NCBI RefSeq assembly: GCF_017562075.2
Contig: NC_054084.1
Coordinates: 17,233,889 to 17,297,888 of the forward strand
Direction: 5' to 3'
DNA length: 64,000 bases
DNA from: Anopheles merus
Taxonomy: Eukaryota; Arthropoda; Insecta; Diptera; Culicidae
Of this stretch, positions 50,751 through 63,634 are shown one piece after another. Under the pieces are notes generated by a model. It made no database searches and had not been told where the DNA came from. It was given only the letters and a program-made list of their open reading frames with translations. How positions within the stretch are numbered: the stretch's first letter is position 1; each line of letters opens with the position of its first letter. A program made the translations under genes and the position numbers.

Positions 50751-53700
50751 ATAGTAAAAAAGATATTTACATTAGAAAGTAGTTTGGAAAACCCTGTACG
50801 ATGGTTATGCAAAAATAAGATCTAAAACACGATTGTTAGTGCCTTATAAAAAACAACAGTCCGAGCTCAAAGCATTGAGCGACTTCTTTCAACGCATTCG
50901 TTCTATTTACTGTTTCAATATTGCATTTGAGAATTTCATTTCATTCAAACAGGACACAAAATACGAAGCATACATGTGCTCATGTATCGCTACGTTTCTG
51001 CCTGCATTTATGCAAATGGGTTCAGCAATATTGGTGCGCTGTGCGTGAGACAGGTGAAGCAAACGATCACGAAACGGTATATCAAAGAGTTGTAAAATAT
51101 CAGAGTGTATGATGCTTCCCGCTCACGTTACATGGGCTTTGCGGCATGATGGTGACATTCTAGAAAGTTTATGAGTATCACTTGGTACGCGCTGCATGAC
51201 AAAAGTTAAGGGATTCTTATTTCGGCGTATGATGTCTTCCCTTGGAATCTGGTGTAGTTCAATCAGTCTAAAAAAGGAATCAGTAGACATGAAAAAATAA
51301 AACATATGAACATTTTTTTTAGGATTTGCAAACGATTCCAATACAGTGGTATATTTATCGCAGGTATCTTTTGATATCGCCGGTATCGTAGATATTTGGG
51401 CAGACCAAATTTAGGTAGTTTATGATATAAAAATAATATAAACTACATAAAAATCATAAATCAGAACATCCTTCGTTTTGAAACATTTTATCAAGTAGAG
51501 TAAACACTTATTTTATATTTTTAGAGTTGAAGATAAGGAAAAGAATTAAAGGTTGATGTACAAAGTACTGGGCGTCTCCTTCACTAACATTTTAATGTAT
51601 TTTGATACATATTTTTTCTTATAGTGATTAATGATTTGATTTTATTATTTTACTTTAGTCAGAGACAATGAAGTAAGAGTTTATTTTTATATAACTAAAT
51701 AAAAAAATAATAAATATTACTACTACGTTACCTGTGACATAATATTTCATTGCCAAAAACGCGTTCTTCAAATCACCGCTAGAACAGCACCAACAATCAC
51801 ATCCAAGCCATTCCATTCAATCTAGCGTAATTGAGTTTCAACAAGGGCTTGCGGTTGTGACTTTGGGGCGAACGTACAGCTAAATTAATTTAGTCGGAAA
51901 TTGTGAACATGTCAAACCTCGGCAGGCGTTCAGAATAGTTGCGCACAATGTGCTGTGGGTATCATTTAATTAGGTGACTTTCTTCACCGCCCGCACCGGA
52001 ATAGAAAGCCCGCAGTCCCTGTCACACTATCAACCGTAGCGAAACAGCACCACATCGTTCGGGAAGCTTTCGGCTATGTTGAGAAGGGTCCGTCGTTGTG
52101 GGCGACTGTACGCAAAGTACCTTCCCGTCGTTCAGTTTTCGTGAGCTGTGACACTTTTCGTGACATTAGCATGGACGTTCTCGAGTGGCAGAATGTTATC
52201 AGTAGTTTCCGGCATCCATGGGTAGCATATCAAAAGCCGTGAAAGATGATGCGTTTCTTAGTGACAAATTTGTTACGTGACAACGCTCATATCTGTATCG
52301 GGAATTTCCTCCAATCTTGTTTTCCTAGAAATGCACAGCAGGAAAAACCACACTGCCACACCGAGTTGGCGGTAGCAACTCTTTCAATTACCGCAAACGT
52401 TGCAAAGATAGCTTCCGCTTGGTGCCACATCAGCTAGAGCAAACAGTAGAACCTTCCGCTCGTTTGTGAAAAATCAAGAACACAAAACATTGCGAAACAA
52501 AAATGGTTCAACTTTGTTGGGCCAAGCGAGCATGATGTAACAGAAAGAAAGCAATACGTTAAGCATGGGTACATGCACAACTCATGCGCGAAACAAAACG
52601 AGACGTAAAACCGAAAACGCTCGCTTGAAAAGCTAACAAATCGTGCTACGTTCCTATCTCTCATGGGACGACCATATGCGGTAACTGGCTCCATCGCCGG
52701 CGGAGAATGAAAAGTCTGCGCTTTGAATGAATTAAAACAAATTAAAAATGAATTTTAAATATTTGCATTTACCCATGCAGTATTGTGGTGGGTTGTAATC
52801 GTGGCACAAAACTCCCTCAAGTTTACAGCACACGAGGAAGACACTTTTTTAATTTAGGCAATTTAGATTGAAATCATGTTGGAATGTTCTTTACACAAAC
52901 TAAAATTATCACAATCTTGATAAATAATCAAACGTATAAAAAAAGATTAACTCAGTTAATTTAGCTCGTCCATCAACATGCTTAAAACAAACTTGAAACC
53001 TGTCAAACGAACCTTTGCAGCGATAAATTTTGCAGATTTGAAGCGAACTAATAAAAGGGCTGTGTTTGCTAAACATCAGTGACTGTCTGGTGGAGAGATA
53101 ATTAAACTACCCCTCGTGGAAAGGTGTGTACAGTAGGGGCAGTAGTTTAATACGCAGATAAGCAGCGCCAAAGTAAAGCACTCTGTTTACTCCGAGAAAG
53201 TGTTTGCACCATTCAGTGCAACTGGAACGGTGTAAGGCTGTCGTTTGATGTATATGATATTTCTCGACCCAAATAAACCATCTTGCGGCAGCTTGATATT
53301 CTTCCAAGCCAGATGTATTTATGTCAAAGCTGTAGAGTAAAGTAAACTGTGCCGTACTTACGGGTTTGATCTTAAGATTCCCTGCATACACTCGTTCGGT
53401 GAAGACAAGTTTGCTAGAATTTATGACGCATAATTTCAAGTCATTAGTACGGTGCTTTCCCGGTGAGCAGGACGTTCGTGGTAGCTGGAGGTTCGAATGA
53501 ATGTTAATTTATCAAGCATAAGGGTTGCAGCCTGGTGATTATCGCGCGAAGAGATAAGCCACCCAAAGTATTACGATTGTATAATGAAGGAATAACTTAA
53601 AATTAGTGTTATTACAATCTAAACGAAACAGCAAGACAGTTTATAGTGACGATTAACCCAGGAAAATCAACGAAAAGCTAGTTGCTTGAAATAATTGTAA

Positions 53701-54933
53701 CAAAAGTATAAAGTGCACGTGTTTAATACGGCGGTTGAACAAATTGCTTTCAAAATCTTATCTTTTTACTTAAAAATCATATTTACTCAATAATCGAAAA
53801 AAAAAGAAAGCAAATCATATTTTACTTCAAACCTCTCACAACAGTGTGTCAATAACCAAGCAGAACATACAGCACTGTGCAGCTCTTTGCACCATCACAG
53901 CATACCAAACAAACAGTGCCCGGTTTGTAGCATGAGTCGTTCAAAACAGGCTGCATAGACTCTTAGCACCGTATGGTGCAAGTAGGTGAACCTATCGATG
54001 GCAGTGTAGCTGGGAGAATTAATTAAAACTTTCCAATGCACCCTACCGTGCAAGCTACTCGCTCCTTAGCTTCCACTCTATTATCATTAGTATGCTTTAT
54101 CAGAACATGCTATATATATATATTAATTGCAACAACTATGTGCGAGAAACCAGCCCCGCCCAAAGGTGTTGCTGTTTTAATCAGCAACACTCATTAAGAT
54201 GCTGAGTCACAAATTTGCTGCCCGGTTCACTTCTGCCCGAAAATTATACCGGCGGAAACAATTACAACTTTTCCGAAATCGCAATATGAAGCACGAGCAC
54301 TGCTACGGGCACTTCTTCGGGGTGCAGTGCAAAATTGGCAACCAATTAGAGGCGATGGTTTCGATGGCTGCAAGCATTAGCGCACTGCATGGATTCGATT
54401 TCGAAGAGGAAGAGGGCCGACAGCTTGGAGAGAAACACGCGAGAGAAGCTTCTACAAATCTTGGCCGACATTTTGAGCAGTCAGAAAATCGCTAGAGGCA
54501 GATTCTGACCTTCAGATGCACAAACGATTGGAATGTTTAATTTCGAGTGGACGTTAGCTTGGGCGGAGATCGAAAATGTTCCGATACTGATTAAGTTAAT
54601 TCATGCTCTGGCGAAAGCAACAACGTTTCTTTTGTGGCATATCCGTCTAAGCAGAAGAAAATGATTACAAATTGAAAATATGTAATTTTTTTTTAGTTTT
54701 ATATGAATTTATTCGCTTTGTGTAAAGCATCTTTGAAGATGACTTGTTAGAAGCATCACAAATTATCTAAACATTGTGAGTTAAACATTATGGTAATAAT
54801 GTAATGCTTATATAGGTGTACGCTTACTGAGGATTACATCGACATATTCAGTGAATTGTAGTTTTGTTCAGGCCTTAGACTTAAATAAAAGACTTTTTAC
54901 GCGAGATTTAAAATTATTCGGCAGTAGGCGTTG
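50751..54933. other. Noncoding, no gene recognised
   Basis: It includes the second copy of the shared 15-mer (51565-51579). The plus-strand 98-codon frame at 54199-54495 ends in an acidic then polar stretch but matches no family I know. Confidence 0.55.
54111..54123. repeat. (TA)n microsatellite
   Basis: Six and a half ta units. Confidence 0.8.
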
Positions 54934-55070
54934 ACCGGTCTCATAATACAGTCGTCAACTCGTGCGACTTAGGAACATTCCTGACATGGGTTCTAGCCCC
55001 GAATGGACCGTTCTGCCATACGTAGGACTGACTATCATGCTTTAGGGGGGAAGGGGGAATCAATAACTAT
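54934..55070 (+). mobile_element. 3'-truncated SINE copy
   Basis: The head accggtctcataatacagtc and the words gacatgggttctagcccc and ccatacgtaggactgactat follow the SINE order. The similarity fades after a G-rich stretch (aagggggaatcaataa), and no tail or target duplication is visible. Confidence 0.8.
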
Positions 55071-57899
55071 TGAGGGGAAACTCTGTAAACTGCTGCGTTA
55101 TGCAAAGCGCCAATCATGTCATGTCAAAGATAGGATCGAAACATTTCGTTTGAAAAACTAATTTCAAACTGGAGAGCGATTCTTTTGATTTACTGTTAAT
55201 ATCGTAAATCATACGTTTATTCGTCTCGTTGACACGTTTGAGAAAAGTTAAACAACTTTTCTCGTGTCAATGCTTACAGCGGTAGTAGTAAGACCGTATG
55301 CAAGAGATTCCTTGTGATGGGAAATGGTTGGCATAACGGAATGATTTGTTACTTGTGATATAAATTTCATTTTTTTTAATAAATCACCTGAACTGTCTTT
55401 CCATTCGAATTTCGATTTTTTTTCTTTTTTTTTATTTAGCTATTGATTTAGTTACTTTAAACATTCTAAATTGCTATACACATCATCCAAAGTTCTCAAA
55501 AAGCCTTTTATATGGTGACGTTTTGTGAGAAAATGTTATACTCATTTTGATTGGCCCACATATGTGGCGCAATATTCAATAAAACCCTTAACACGGGACA
55601 GATTTTCATTCCAGCTAACATCTTTGATCACCCGAACGAGCGTTAGTTTGCTCTAGTTTTTTTTTATGAAGGTTTTTTTCCTTTCCCTAGAAGTCATCTT
55701 CAGCACTTCAATGCCCTGCAGCGGGTCGACCCACTTTTGGTCCGGGATTCGTCCGCAAATATGGTTCGTCCGCTGGTCAGAACGACAGACACAGCGTCCA
55801 GCATCGTGACTGCTGGCTGTAGGTGTGACTTGTTCAAAGCAATGTTGAAGATAATTTTCATTACCATTCAACACACAAAAGATCCATTTTCGGTCACATT
55901 TTAGCACATGACAGGAATAACAACGGTCCACTAGAGAGTGGAACTGATTTTTTTTTGTTTTATTCAAGGTCAAAAAGTTTCTCCTTAGCAAATCAAGCAG
56001 CAATGGCAATGGTGTGTGGTTTCGCTTCTGTATAGCTGTGTGTTTGTATGAACGATATGTTTCAGTGGGACAGCGTACGATGCCGTGATGCAATGGTTGA
56101 CCTCAGTAATTAATCTTTCCACATGGCTGCATTGTATTGGTTTATAAACGTTATTTTTCTCGTACTACAAGCGCCGCCAACTGTTGCTGTTTGAAAATTG
56201 AAAGCATTAGTAGTAATTAATTCATTCAATAACAGTTTTCCATAAATGGCAATCACTACACAATAGTGAAATTAAAGCTTCAATGTCAGTTGGGGTTTAT
56301 TTTCTAACGAAAATACAAAAATATCACTCTGTCACCGCTGATTCATTAAAGCTTAGTGCATTGTTAAGACATCAGGCGTGCGGCAAGGGGGAGAACGCCC
56401 TCCTGCCGGTAACCGTGGTGAATTTTAATTAAATCCATAAATTTGATGTACAAATTTCAACTGACACGTGTGGTGGTGAGTTTAATGGGTTCCTCACTTC
56501 ACGTATCGGTTGATTGTTTATGGGGTGAGTTAACCGTTTTTGTCAACACGTGTCACAATCACGTATCTGGATAGATTGAAAGCGCAAACGATGTTTCCAT
56601 TTGATGCATTTAGAATGATTTTTAAATGAAAAAATAGCAAAACAGACAGTTTTTCACCAACTCAACTGACTGCTAAGGTGCATGGTTTGATTACATGGTA
56701 AGACAGAATCGACTCGTAATTACGACCCATCGACCGTGGTGTGAGTAATGGAAATTGAAATGAATTCATCTCTTCTGCTTTTGCTCGGCCTTCCGGGAAG
56801 GCATGATGTGCCAAAAATCTAAACACACTGTGAGAAGAATGGCAAATAACGGTGCTGGGCACAGTAGGCACATTTTCTACAACCCGTACCATCGATGCTT
56901 GTCTACTTTTGAGACGCCGTAATAAGGAAAGGCTGTATCCAATCCATTCTGCATGTGCATTCGATTACGATGGTAATGTAATTAAGCTGTTAGTGCATTT
57001 ACAGACTGACGGACTCGTCGGGACGTTTGATTTGAAGTGAGTGTAGCGAACTTAATTGAAATCATTGCGAAAGGTGACACACAAAATAGTACGTTAAATC
57101 ACGGGCACAGCTAATTGCATTAAAGCTAACAACAATTGCTTCAATGAAGCACCATCATTTAATTGTGTCGTTTGAAACACGTAGCAGAGTAAATGAAGCG
57201 TTACATTATCGTACCAAAACTTAATTGGTTATATTTTCTGCGATTTAAATTCGATTCAGCAGCTGATACAGTCGTAAAACACCCGTTGGCTTTAAGGCTG
57301 TGGAAATGACGAACTTTGGGCAATAATCGCGGTCAAATCCTTCGATCAAACTAAGCGTTTTTTTGCCTTTTGAATTGGGGCTGTATTTTACGACGCATTA
57401 AAATTTGATTTATTGTATTGCCATGCTCGCATTAGCTTTCGCCATTGAGTTGTGGAGCAATAAAATTGGAACCATTTTCTTAGCAGTTGTGTGAAAGAAG
57501 TTGTTTGCATGAGTGGATCAATTCTAGGAGACGATTCAGTTCATCAACGATTAACCATGATACGCTTTTAATTTACAGTCTAAGGCTCTTGTGTCGAAAT
57601 ATACTGTGTACTTGTGTTTAATTTCAAGCGTAAAATGTAATGATCATTATGGTGATATTCTTTACATGTTTTCAGATAATTGTTCAAGAGAAAAAAATTG
57701 TAGAATTTTAACACATTTTTCTCATAAATTGTCCATATAAATACGGGTCTATGAATAATTTCATGATTATGAATATTATCATTTTACATGACATTTGTAA
57801 GCCATCAGTTGCCTTCACCGTTCCTGCTTTATTATACGAGCATATGAGCTTTATTAGGTTTTGCTTTAAATCTCTTTTTTTAAATTGATAAAAGACATA
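55071..57899. other. Noncoding, no gene recognised
   Basis: A 146-codon minus-strand frame at 55653-56093 has eight or more cysteines but no ordered motif, signal peptide or splice context. The remainder is AT-rich. Confidence 0.5.
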
Positions 57900-58144
57900 C
57901 AGGGTTTCCCACGATTTATTGGTCGGTTCCCATCAATTTTTGGTGGGTTCCCATATTTTGTTGATGCGTTCCCACGATTTTTTGGTCGTTTCCCAGAATT
58001 TTTTGGTCCAATTGTATTGATATCCAATCGGAAAATACCAATAAATTATGGGAACGAACCAAAAATCTATGGGATACGACCAAAAAATCGTGGGAACGCA
58101 CCAAAAAATCATGGGAACTGACCAATAAATCGTGGGAAACCCTG
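57900..58144. mobile_element. TA-flanked foldback MITE made of 21 bp iterations
   Basis: The 245 bp element is almost a complete palindrome. Its first 25 bases (cagggtttcccacg...) are matched exactly by the reverse complement of its end, and the match continues with decay to a centre near 58018. It is flanked by TA on both sides (57898-57899 and 58145-58146), as for Tc1/mariner-type target duplications. Each arm is itself iterated: ttcccanNatttttggtcg-like words recur every 21 bases, about five per arm. There is no transposase, so this would be a non-autonomous element moved in trans. The heptapeptide repeats seen in translated frames here are a by-product of the 21 bp period. Confidence 0.85.
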
Positions 58145-58146
58145 TA

Positions 58147-60705
58147 ATACATTTTCACATCAAACTGCTACACTTGTTTAAAAGAACTATTTGCTCGAAC
58201 GATCATTTTGAAGGTCAAATGTCATCGTTCGTAAATGTCGGAAGCAGTTTTAAGCCATGGGTGTAACAGAAAGGTGTATCGGATCCAAATTTTAGCATTG
58301 TTTTTGCCGTTCAAGAGTTAGTTTCGCCTTTACTACATTTGACTGTAACAAAAAAAAGTATTTACCACATTTTACATCGAAAACCGATAAAATTATGCCA
58401 TACAAATGCAACCACTGTGTGCAGGTCGCTAGCAAATTTGGTTATGGCTAGCATCGTTTTGGTTGAATGCACACGGGTACAAGTGGTTTTAGGAAAATGC
58501 AAAATCCTTCTCTGGGCTTAGAATCAACTTTTTTGTGCAGCACTTATTTTTTTTTCAACTGCTTGTACCGCTATTGTTCACTGTCATGATAACGCGCGGG
58601 TAATTTTGCGCGGTTTCTGATGTGGTTTCCGAGCACTGACTGTTAGATGGTACGTTAATTGCCAACACGTACCTGCAGTAATTGTGCTTGTTTCCGAAAC
58701 ATTGATTACTGGAAAATGTGCAAAATATCACTCTTCCCGCAGAGCAAACTGTTTGATATGTTGAGTTGCAAATTAAAGTTGCATTTGATGGTTTAATTTC
58801 TACATCTAAAGCGAAATATGTTGCAATCATGCGCATATAATACGTTTTTTGTGATGAGATTTGACTTTGACTATTGACTTTCCTTTTGTTAACGTGAAAA
58901 TTCATATCATACATTCGAGTTACATTCGAGTGCATTATTCAGATCATTTTCTTATGAGAGATATCAAAATAGTATTTTGAAATACAATGTTCAATGTTAT
59001 CCATGGGCCAAATAAAAAATAATTTATTGTATTATTTTCAGATAAAACTCTTTTCAAGCATCTCTTAATCTACCAAACGTTTCTAAGCTACTTGATACTT
59101 TCCAAAACATCTTCGAATTTGTTATCGAGATACCGCATCTCTTTACACAAATCCTCTTGGGTGTGCTTGGTTCTGTACCGACACAGCAGAGAAATACCAA
59201 CACGGTTTAGGTAAAACCGGCCTCATTATGACGCCTGGTAAAATTTCCCCTTTTCTGATAAGGAACCCGCTACACGCCACATGATGCTGAAATTTCCATT
59301 TAATTAGTTGTTTGCCAAACGGGCCCACTAGCCGCTTCACCCAGCCGTTTGCCACCGGGGACACGGCGGCTTTGCTCCATTCTCGGGCGTCGAGCGCGTC
59401 GGATCGGTATCCTTAATTCCACGTTTTGCAGCGATTAGGTCACGTTTCGTGTAGCCCGCCACTGGCAAAGGGAAAAACTGGCAAGCAGCAGACTGCCAGG
59501 ACGTTGTTTACAGATTAATCAAACCGACTTTGAGTGTGACGACTGTCGACGTGTGCGGCAGACTTGAAGACTTTTTCAAACAAATGTCGGTTTTTTTTTC
59601 ATTTTCCTTGGCGAAGGGTGTCGAAATAGGCGTTTGCCATTTAATAAAGCATAGCCGAAAGACCGGCGGTCGTGAAAATTGGATTATGAAGATTTTTCAT
59701 CGATGATTTCACCGTCCGTCCCGACGCTGGTCCGGGGTTAGCTTTCCGAGCGCCAACCGGACGTTGGTGATGGGTCGAACGGAAGCAGTATAAACAGATC
59801 GAAAGCGGATTATAAAAAGGCATCGGGAAGAGCAAGCGATTGGTGGTAGATTTTTCATTTGGAAGAAGGAAAGTAAGGGGGACAGAACTAGGGCCAAAAA
59901 TTAGGTGAAAACTAGAGCGAACAGCAAAGGAAAGATTGGAAACACGGCGATGTGTGAAAATGAACGCAGATTAGAATTTTTCGGTGCTTGCTTGCTTTGT
60001 ATGCTTTGGAAAATTCGTAGAAGTGATGCTTGAGTAGCTGATAAGTTCCAACTATCTGAATTGATAATAAATTAAAAATAATCATTTTTCCCCTCAATGT
60101 TTACCATCGTTACAGAAGAACCAGGTCAATAACGTTGCAGCATTTCTCTGATTAGCTTGGTTAACTTTCTTTGAGGATGAAAGTTTTTCTTTTTTTTTCA
60201 TAAACTGAATTCCAATCAAGCGTTTTTACATGATTGAAAGTCGATGTAGTAGGAGTTAGAACGGAACTAGAATGTAAAAGGAAAGTAGATGTAAGTAGTA
60301 GTTGTAGAATGGTGAAATATATTATATATTTATGCATTATGTATTTGAGTTTTTCATTGTAATGAACTATTTTATATTTGCATTCAATTCGCTTTTTTAA
60401 CAACTTGTACTGATAAATTTTAAAGCCATATTTATAAAAGCATGATGTTTTCAGAAGTAAAAATGAAACAAATTCAGAAAATATGGTAAACTCAGCTTAT
60501 ACCAGTTATGCTTGTTTTATTTATATGTATTCGAATGTTTGTTTGTAGCCACACATACAAATGTATGTTATTTTATGACCTTTGTTCAACATATTCAGAA
60601 GGTTTTATTTGCATATTTCCTAAACTTTTTTTACTACACAATAAATTTCTTAGTTTTTTGAAAAGGGTAGAATAAAAAGGGCTTCCTTCATACACGCAAT
60701 TTTAT
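58147..60705. other. Noncoding, nothing seen
   Basis: No exon, RNA gene or mobile element is visible. A 126-codon minus-strand frame at 58555-58935 is asparagine/serine-rich with many NXS/T triplets but lacks a signal peptide or known domain. Confidence 0.5.
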
Positions 60706-62548
60706 ATCATGCTATAAATAAGGTGTATAGAAAGTTGAGTGTAAGAACATACTAAAGATCGAAGTATTTATAGCAATTCTTAGTGCAATTTTTTCGAAAG
60801 TTTAAAATATAACAGCAATTTATTTGAACCTTTAGATTTGTACTAATACGGTTGTCCTTTTTGTACTAAAACTTATGCCTTGCTGAACAATATTTTGCAT
60901 GCAACATTTTTTGTTGAGTTAAGTTTAGAGTTTAGAGAGCTTTTAGTGTTTCATGCCAGACGGACAGGAAAAGTAAGTTAACCCCAGGAGTGTGAAAGCT
61001 CTTTGAAAGCTGAATAAAATTTGCTGAAAATTTTGCTTTACGGTCTTTCAACGTGCACAGTTTAGATAGTTTTGACGATTACATTTCTGCGCAATCAAAT
61101 ACCTAATTGAATATCATGCTATAAATAAGGTGTATAGAAAGTTGAGTTTTAGAACATACTAAAGTTCGAAATATTTATGCCAATTCTTAGTGCAATTTAT
61201 TCGAAAGTTTAATATACGAAAGCAATTTGGTTGAGCCTCTAGACTTGTACTAATACGGCTGTCCTTTTTGTACTGAAACTCATGCCTTGCTGAACAATAT
61301 TTTGCATGCAACATTTTTTGTTGAGTTAAGTTTAGAGTTTAGAGAGCTTTTAGTGTTTCATGCCAGACGGACAGGAAAAGTAAGTTAACCCCAGGAGTGT
61401 GAAAGCTATTTGAAAGCTGAATAAAATTTGCTGAAAATTTTGCTTTACGGTCTTTCAACGTGCACAGTTTAGATAGTTTTGATGATTACATTTCTGCGCA
61501 ATCAAATACCCAATTGAATATCATGCTATAAATAAGGTGTATAGAAAGTTGAGTTTTAGAACATACTAAAGTTCGAAATATTTATGCCAATTCTTAGTGC
61601 AATTTATTCGAAAGTTTAATATACGAAAGCAATTTGGTTGAGCCTCTAGACTTGTACTAATACGGCTGTCCTTTTTGTACTGAAACTCATGCCTTGCTGA
61701 ACAATATTTTGCATGCAACAGTTTTTGCTGAAGCTTTTAGTGTTTCATGTCATACGGACAGACGAGAACCGGTGTTTTCAACATGGTATGGTCGTTGACA
61801 TCATACGGACAGGAAAAGTAAGTAAACCCCAGGAATGTGAAAGCTCTTTGAAAGCCGAATTAAATTTGGTGAAAACTTTGCTTAACGGACTTTCAACGTT
61901 GTTATGAGTAGCACAGTTTAGATAGTTTTGATGATTACATTTCTGCGCAATCAAATACGCAATTGAATATCATGCTATAAATAAGGTGTATAGAAAGTTG
62001 AGTTTTAGAACATACTAAAGTTCGAAGTATTTATGGCAATTCTTAGTGCAATTCATTCGAAAGTTTAATATACGAAAGCAATTTTGTTGAGCCTCTAGAC
62101 TTGTACTAATAAGGCTGTCCTTTTTGTACTAAAACTCATGCCTTGCTGAATAATATTTTGCAGGCAACAGTTTTTGCTGAAGCTTTAAGTGTTTCATGTC
62201 ATACGGACAGACTAGAACCGGTGTTATCAACATGGTATGGTCGTTGACATCATTCGGACAGGAAAAGTAAGTAAACCCCAGGAATGTGAAAGCTCTTTGA
62301 AAGCTGAATTAAATTTGCTGAAAATTTTGCTTAAATTTTGCCTTGCTGAACAATATTTTGCATGCAACAGTTTTTGCTGAAGCTATTAGTGTTTCATGTC
62401 ACACGGACAGGAAAAGTAAGTTAACTCTAGGAATGTGAAAGCTCTTTGAAAGCCGAATTAAATTTGCTGAAAATTTTGCTTTACGATCTTTCAACGTTGT
62501 TATGAGTAGCACAGTTTAGATAGTTTTGATGCTCACATTTCTGTGCTA
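60706..62548. repeat. Tandem array of a ~407 bp unit, about 4.5 copies
   Basis: Units start at the same words (atcatgctataaataagg) at 60706, 61113, 61520 and 61969, giving spacings of 407, 407 and 449 bases. The fourth unit breaks off near 62337 and is joined to a fifth that starts mid-unit (ccttgctgaacaatatt) and ends near 62548. The third and fourth units carry an internal duplication in which catacggacag recurs 51 bases apart. The first ~200 bases of units 2 and 3 look identical, whereas the second half of unit 2 matches unit 1 and that of unit 3 matches unit 4. This mosaic implies recent unequal exchange or conversion. The array contains no credible reading frame and sits about 0.8 kb downstream of the DIP-like stop codon. 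Confidence 0.93.
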
Positions 62549-63345
62549 AGGTTCTCATCAAATTGTAATATTTCAGAAACTAATTCACTCGTTGTAAAGA
62601 TTATCAAAGTTTTTCGCAATTCAATAGTTTCATCTTTAACATTTTTAAATAGTTTGTTTTTGTCAATTGACCCTCTGAATATTGTGTTCGGTGTCAATTA
62701 CACACCGATTAATAATAACAAATGAAAATAAAGTGAACAAAATGCACCTTTTCCACTGGTTTTTCAAGAAGTAAAACAAAAAAGCTTCTGCCTTAGCTTT
62801 TATTTGAGCTTTGGAACTATGAACGAAGATTCTTCAAACTTTAGAAGTTAATTGAACGAGACATATTAGTTAAGCTATTTTAGACATCATGATAAACTTT
62901 AAAGCTTAAAACAAATAAAGAAATGAAATATTAAAAATTTTGCTGGATCATTCATTTATCAGATGTTTGAAAGCTACTCGTTCTGTCAATTAACACTGCA
63001 AAATGTTCATAACATTATCTTTGAAGTTTCAAGTTTGTTATAAAATTAAAGTAACACATGATTTAGTTTCTTTCAAAACGCCAAACAGGCAAGCCCACCC
63101 ATCAAACACTTTTCCTCCTGTGGCGATAGATTTTGCTGCCATTTATTGCTGCTCGTACAACGGGAGATTAATTTACATTTGCTTAGGTGGCAGGAGTTAT
63201 ACACTTGCTGCTAACATAGTAACATCGCTATATGCACATGTAATTCATACTTCGTATAACATTTGTTAGGTTCCCTGGCGTTGTTGAGAAAAGAAGGGGA
63301 GAGGGAAAAGGGGAAAGAGTGGTAAGGAGATAGATGCGTTCCTTA
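62549..63345 (-). other. 3' UTR and downstream flank of the DIP-like gene
   Basis: No gene is visible between the tandem array and the stop codon. On the minus strand the canonical AATAAA signal occurs at 63147-63142, about 200 bases past the stop, and again at 62803-62798. Either could end the transcript. Neural Ig genes often use several poly(A) sites, so the true 3' end cannot be fixed from sequence alone. Short reading frames on the plus strand here have no recognisable content. Confidence 0.5.
63142..63147 (-). promoter_or_regulatory. Candidate poly(A) signal AATAAA for the DIP-like gene
   Basis: The plus strand reads tttatt here, giving AATAAA on the coding strand about 200 bases downstream of the TGA. 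It is the first canonical signal after the stop that I noticed. A second lies at 62803-62798. Confidence 0.4.
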
Positions 63346-63545
63346 TCATAACGTCTTAACGGTGACTAAAGCGATGCCCACCACCAACCAACCGACGGGA
63401 CCGTGTGCTCCACAGGACGAAGAAGCAGCCGAAGCGGTCAGTAGAATTTCGTTAATTTTGTTATCGGTGTAGTTCTTGAGAAACGTCGTTGACCCCAGAT
63501 AGTTCGACTGTTGAATGACCTGGTTTTCCACCTGTTTCGTTTTGG
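63346..63545 (-). CDS. Terminal coding exon with probable GPI-anchor signal, same DIP/lachesin-like gene
   Basis: Splicing from the Ig exon donor at 63634 to the cag acceptor ending at 63546 completes a serine codon (T plus CC) and continues the frame for 65 residues to a TGA at 63348-63346. The segment begins KTKQVENQ, is polar, and contains one N-glycosylation sequon (NYT). It ends with a small-residue stretch (TASAASSSCGAHG), then a hydrophobic run (VGWLVVGIALVTV) and the last residues KTL. A small-residue cleavage site followed by a short hydrophobic tail with no cytoplasmic part is the layout of a GPI-attachment signal. Several insect DIPs and lachesin are GPI-anchored, so this fits the family. 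The hydrophobic run is short for a full transmembrane helix. No other gene in the window contacts this one. Confidence 0.8.
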
Positions 63546-63634
63546 CTGCCAGGGAGAGAAAGCGAGCGAAACAATACCCGGTCATCCAGTTAGGAAGCAA
63601 CTGAAGGGTCTGAATGGTCGTTGCAAATGCTTAC
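63546..63634 (-). other. 89 bp phase 1 intron between the Ig exon and the terminal exon
   Basis: On the minus strand the intron opens with gtaagcatt and closes with a pyrimidine-rich tract ending ctccctggcag. Removing it restores one continuous frame from the Ig G-strand into the GPI-signal exon, while reading through it meets a stop soon after RPFSCFLTG. The size is typical of the short-intron class in flies and mosquitoes. Confidence 0.82.

Noticed and set aside
57885..58158. Frames encoding repeated FPRFxGRFP-like and SHDFLV-like heptads
   Set aside because: The period of seven residues is simply the 21 bp iteration of the foldback element, and both strands show it because the element is palindromic.
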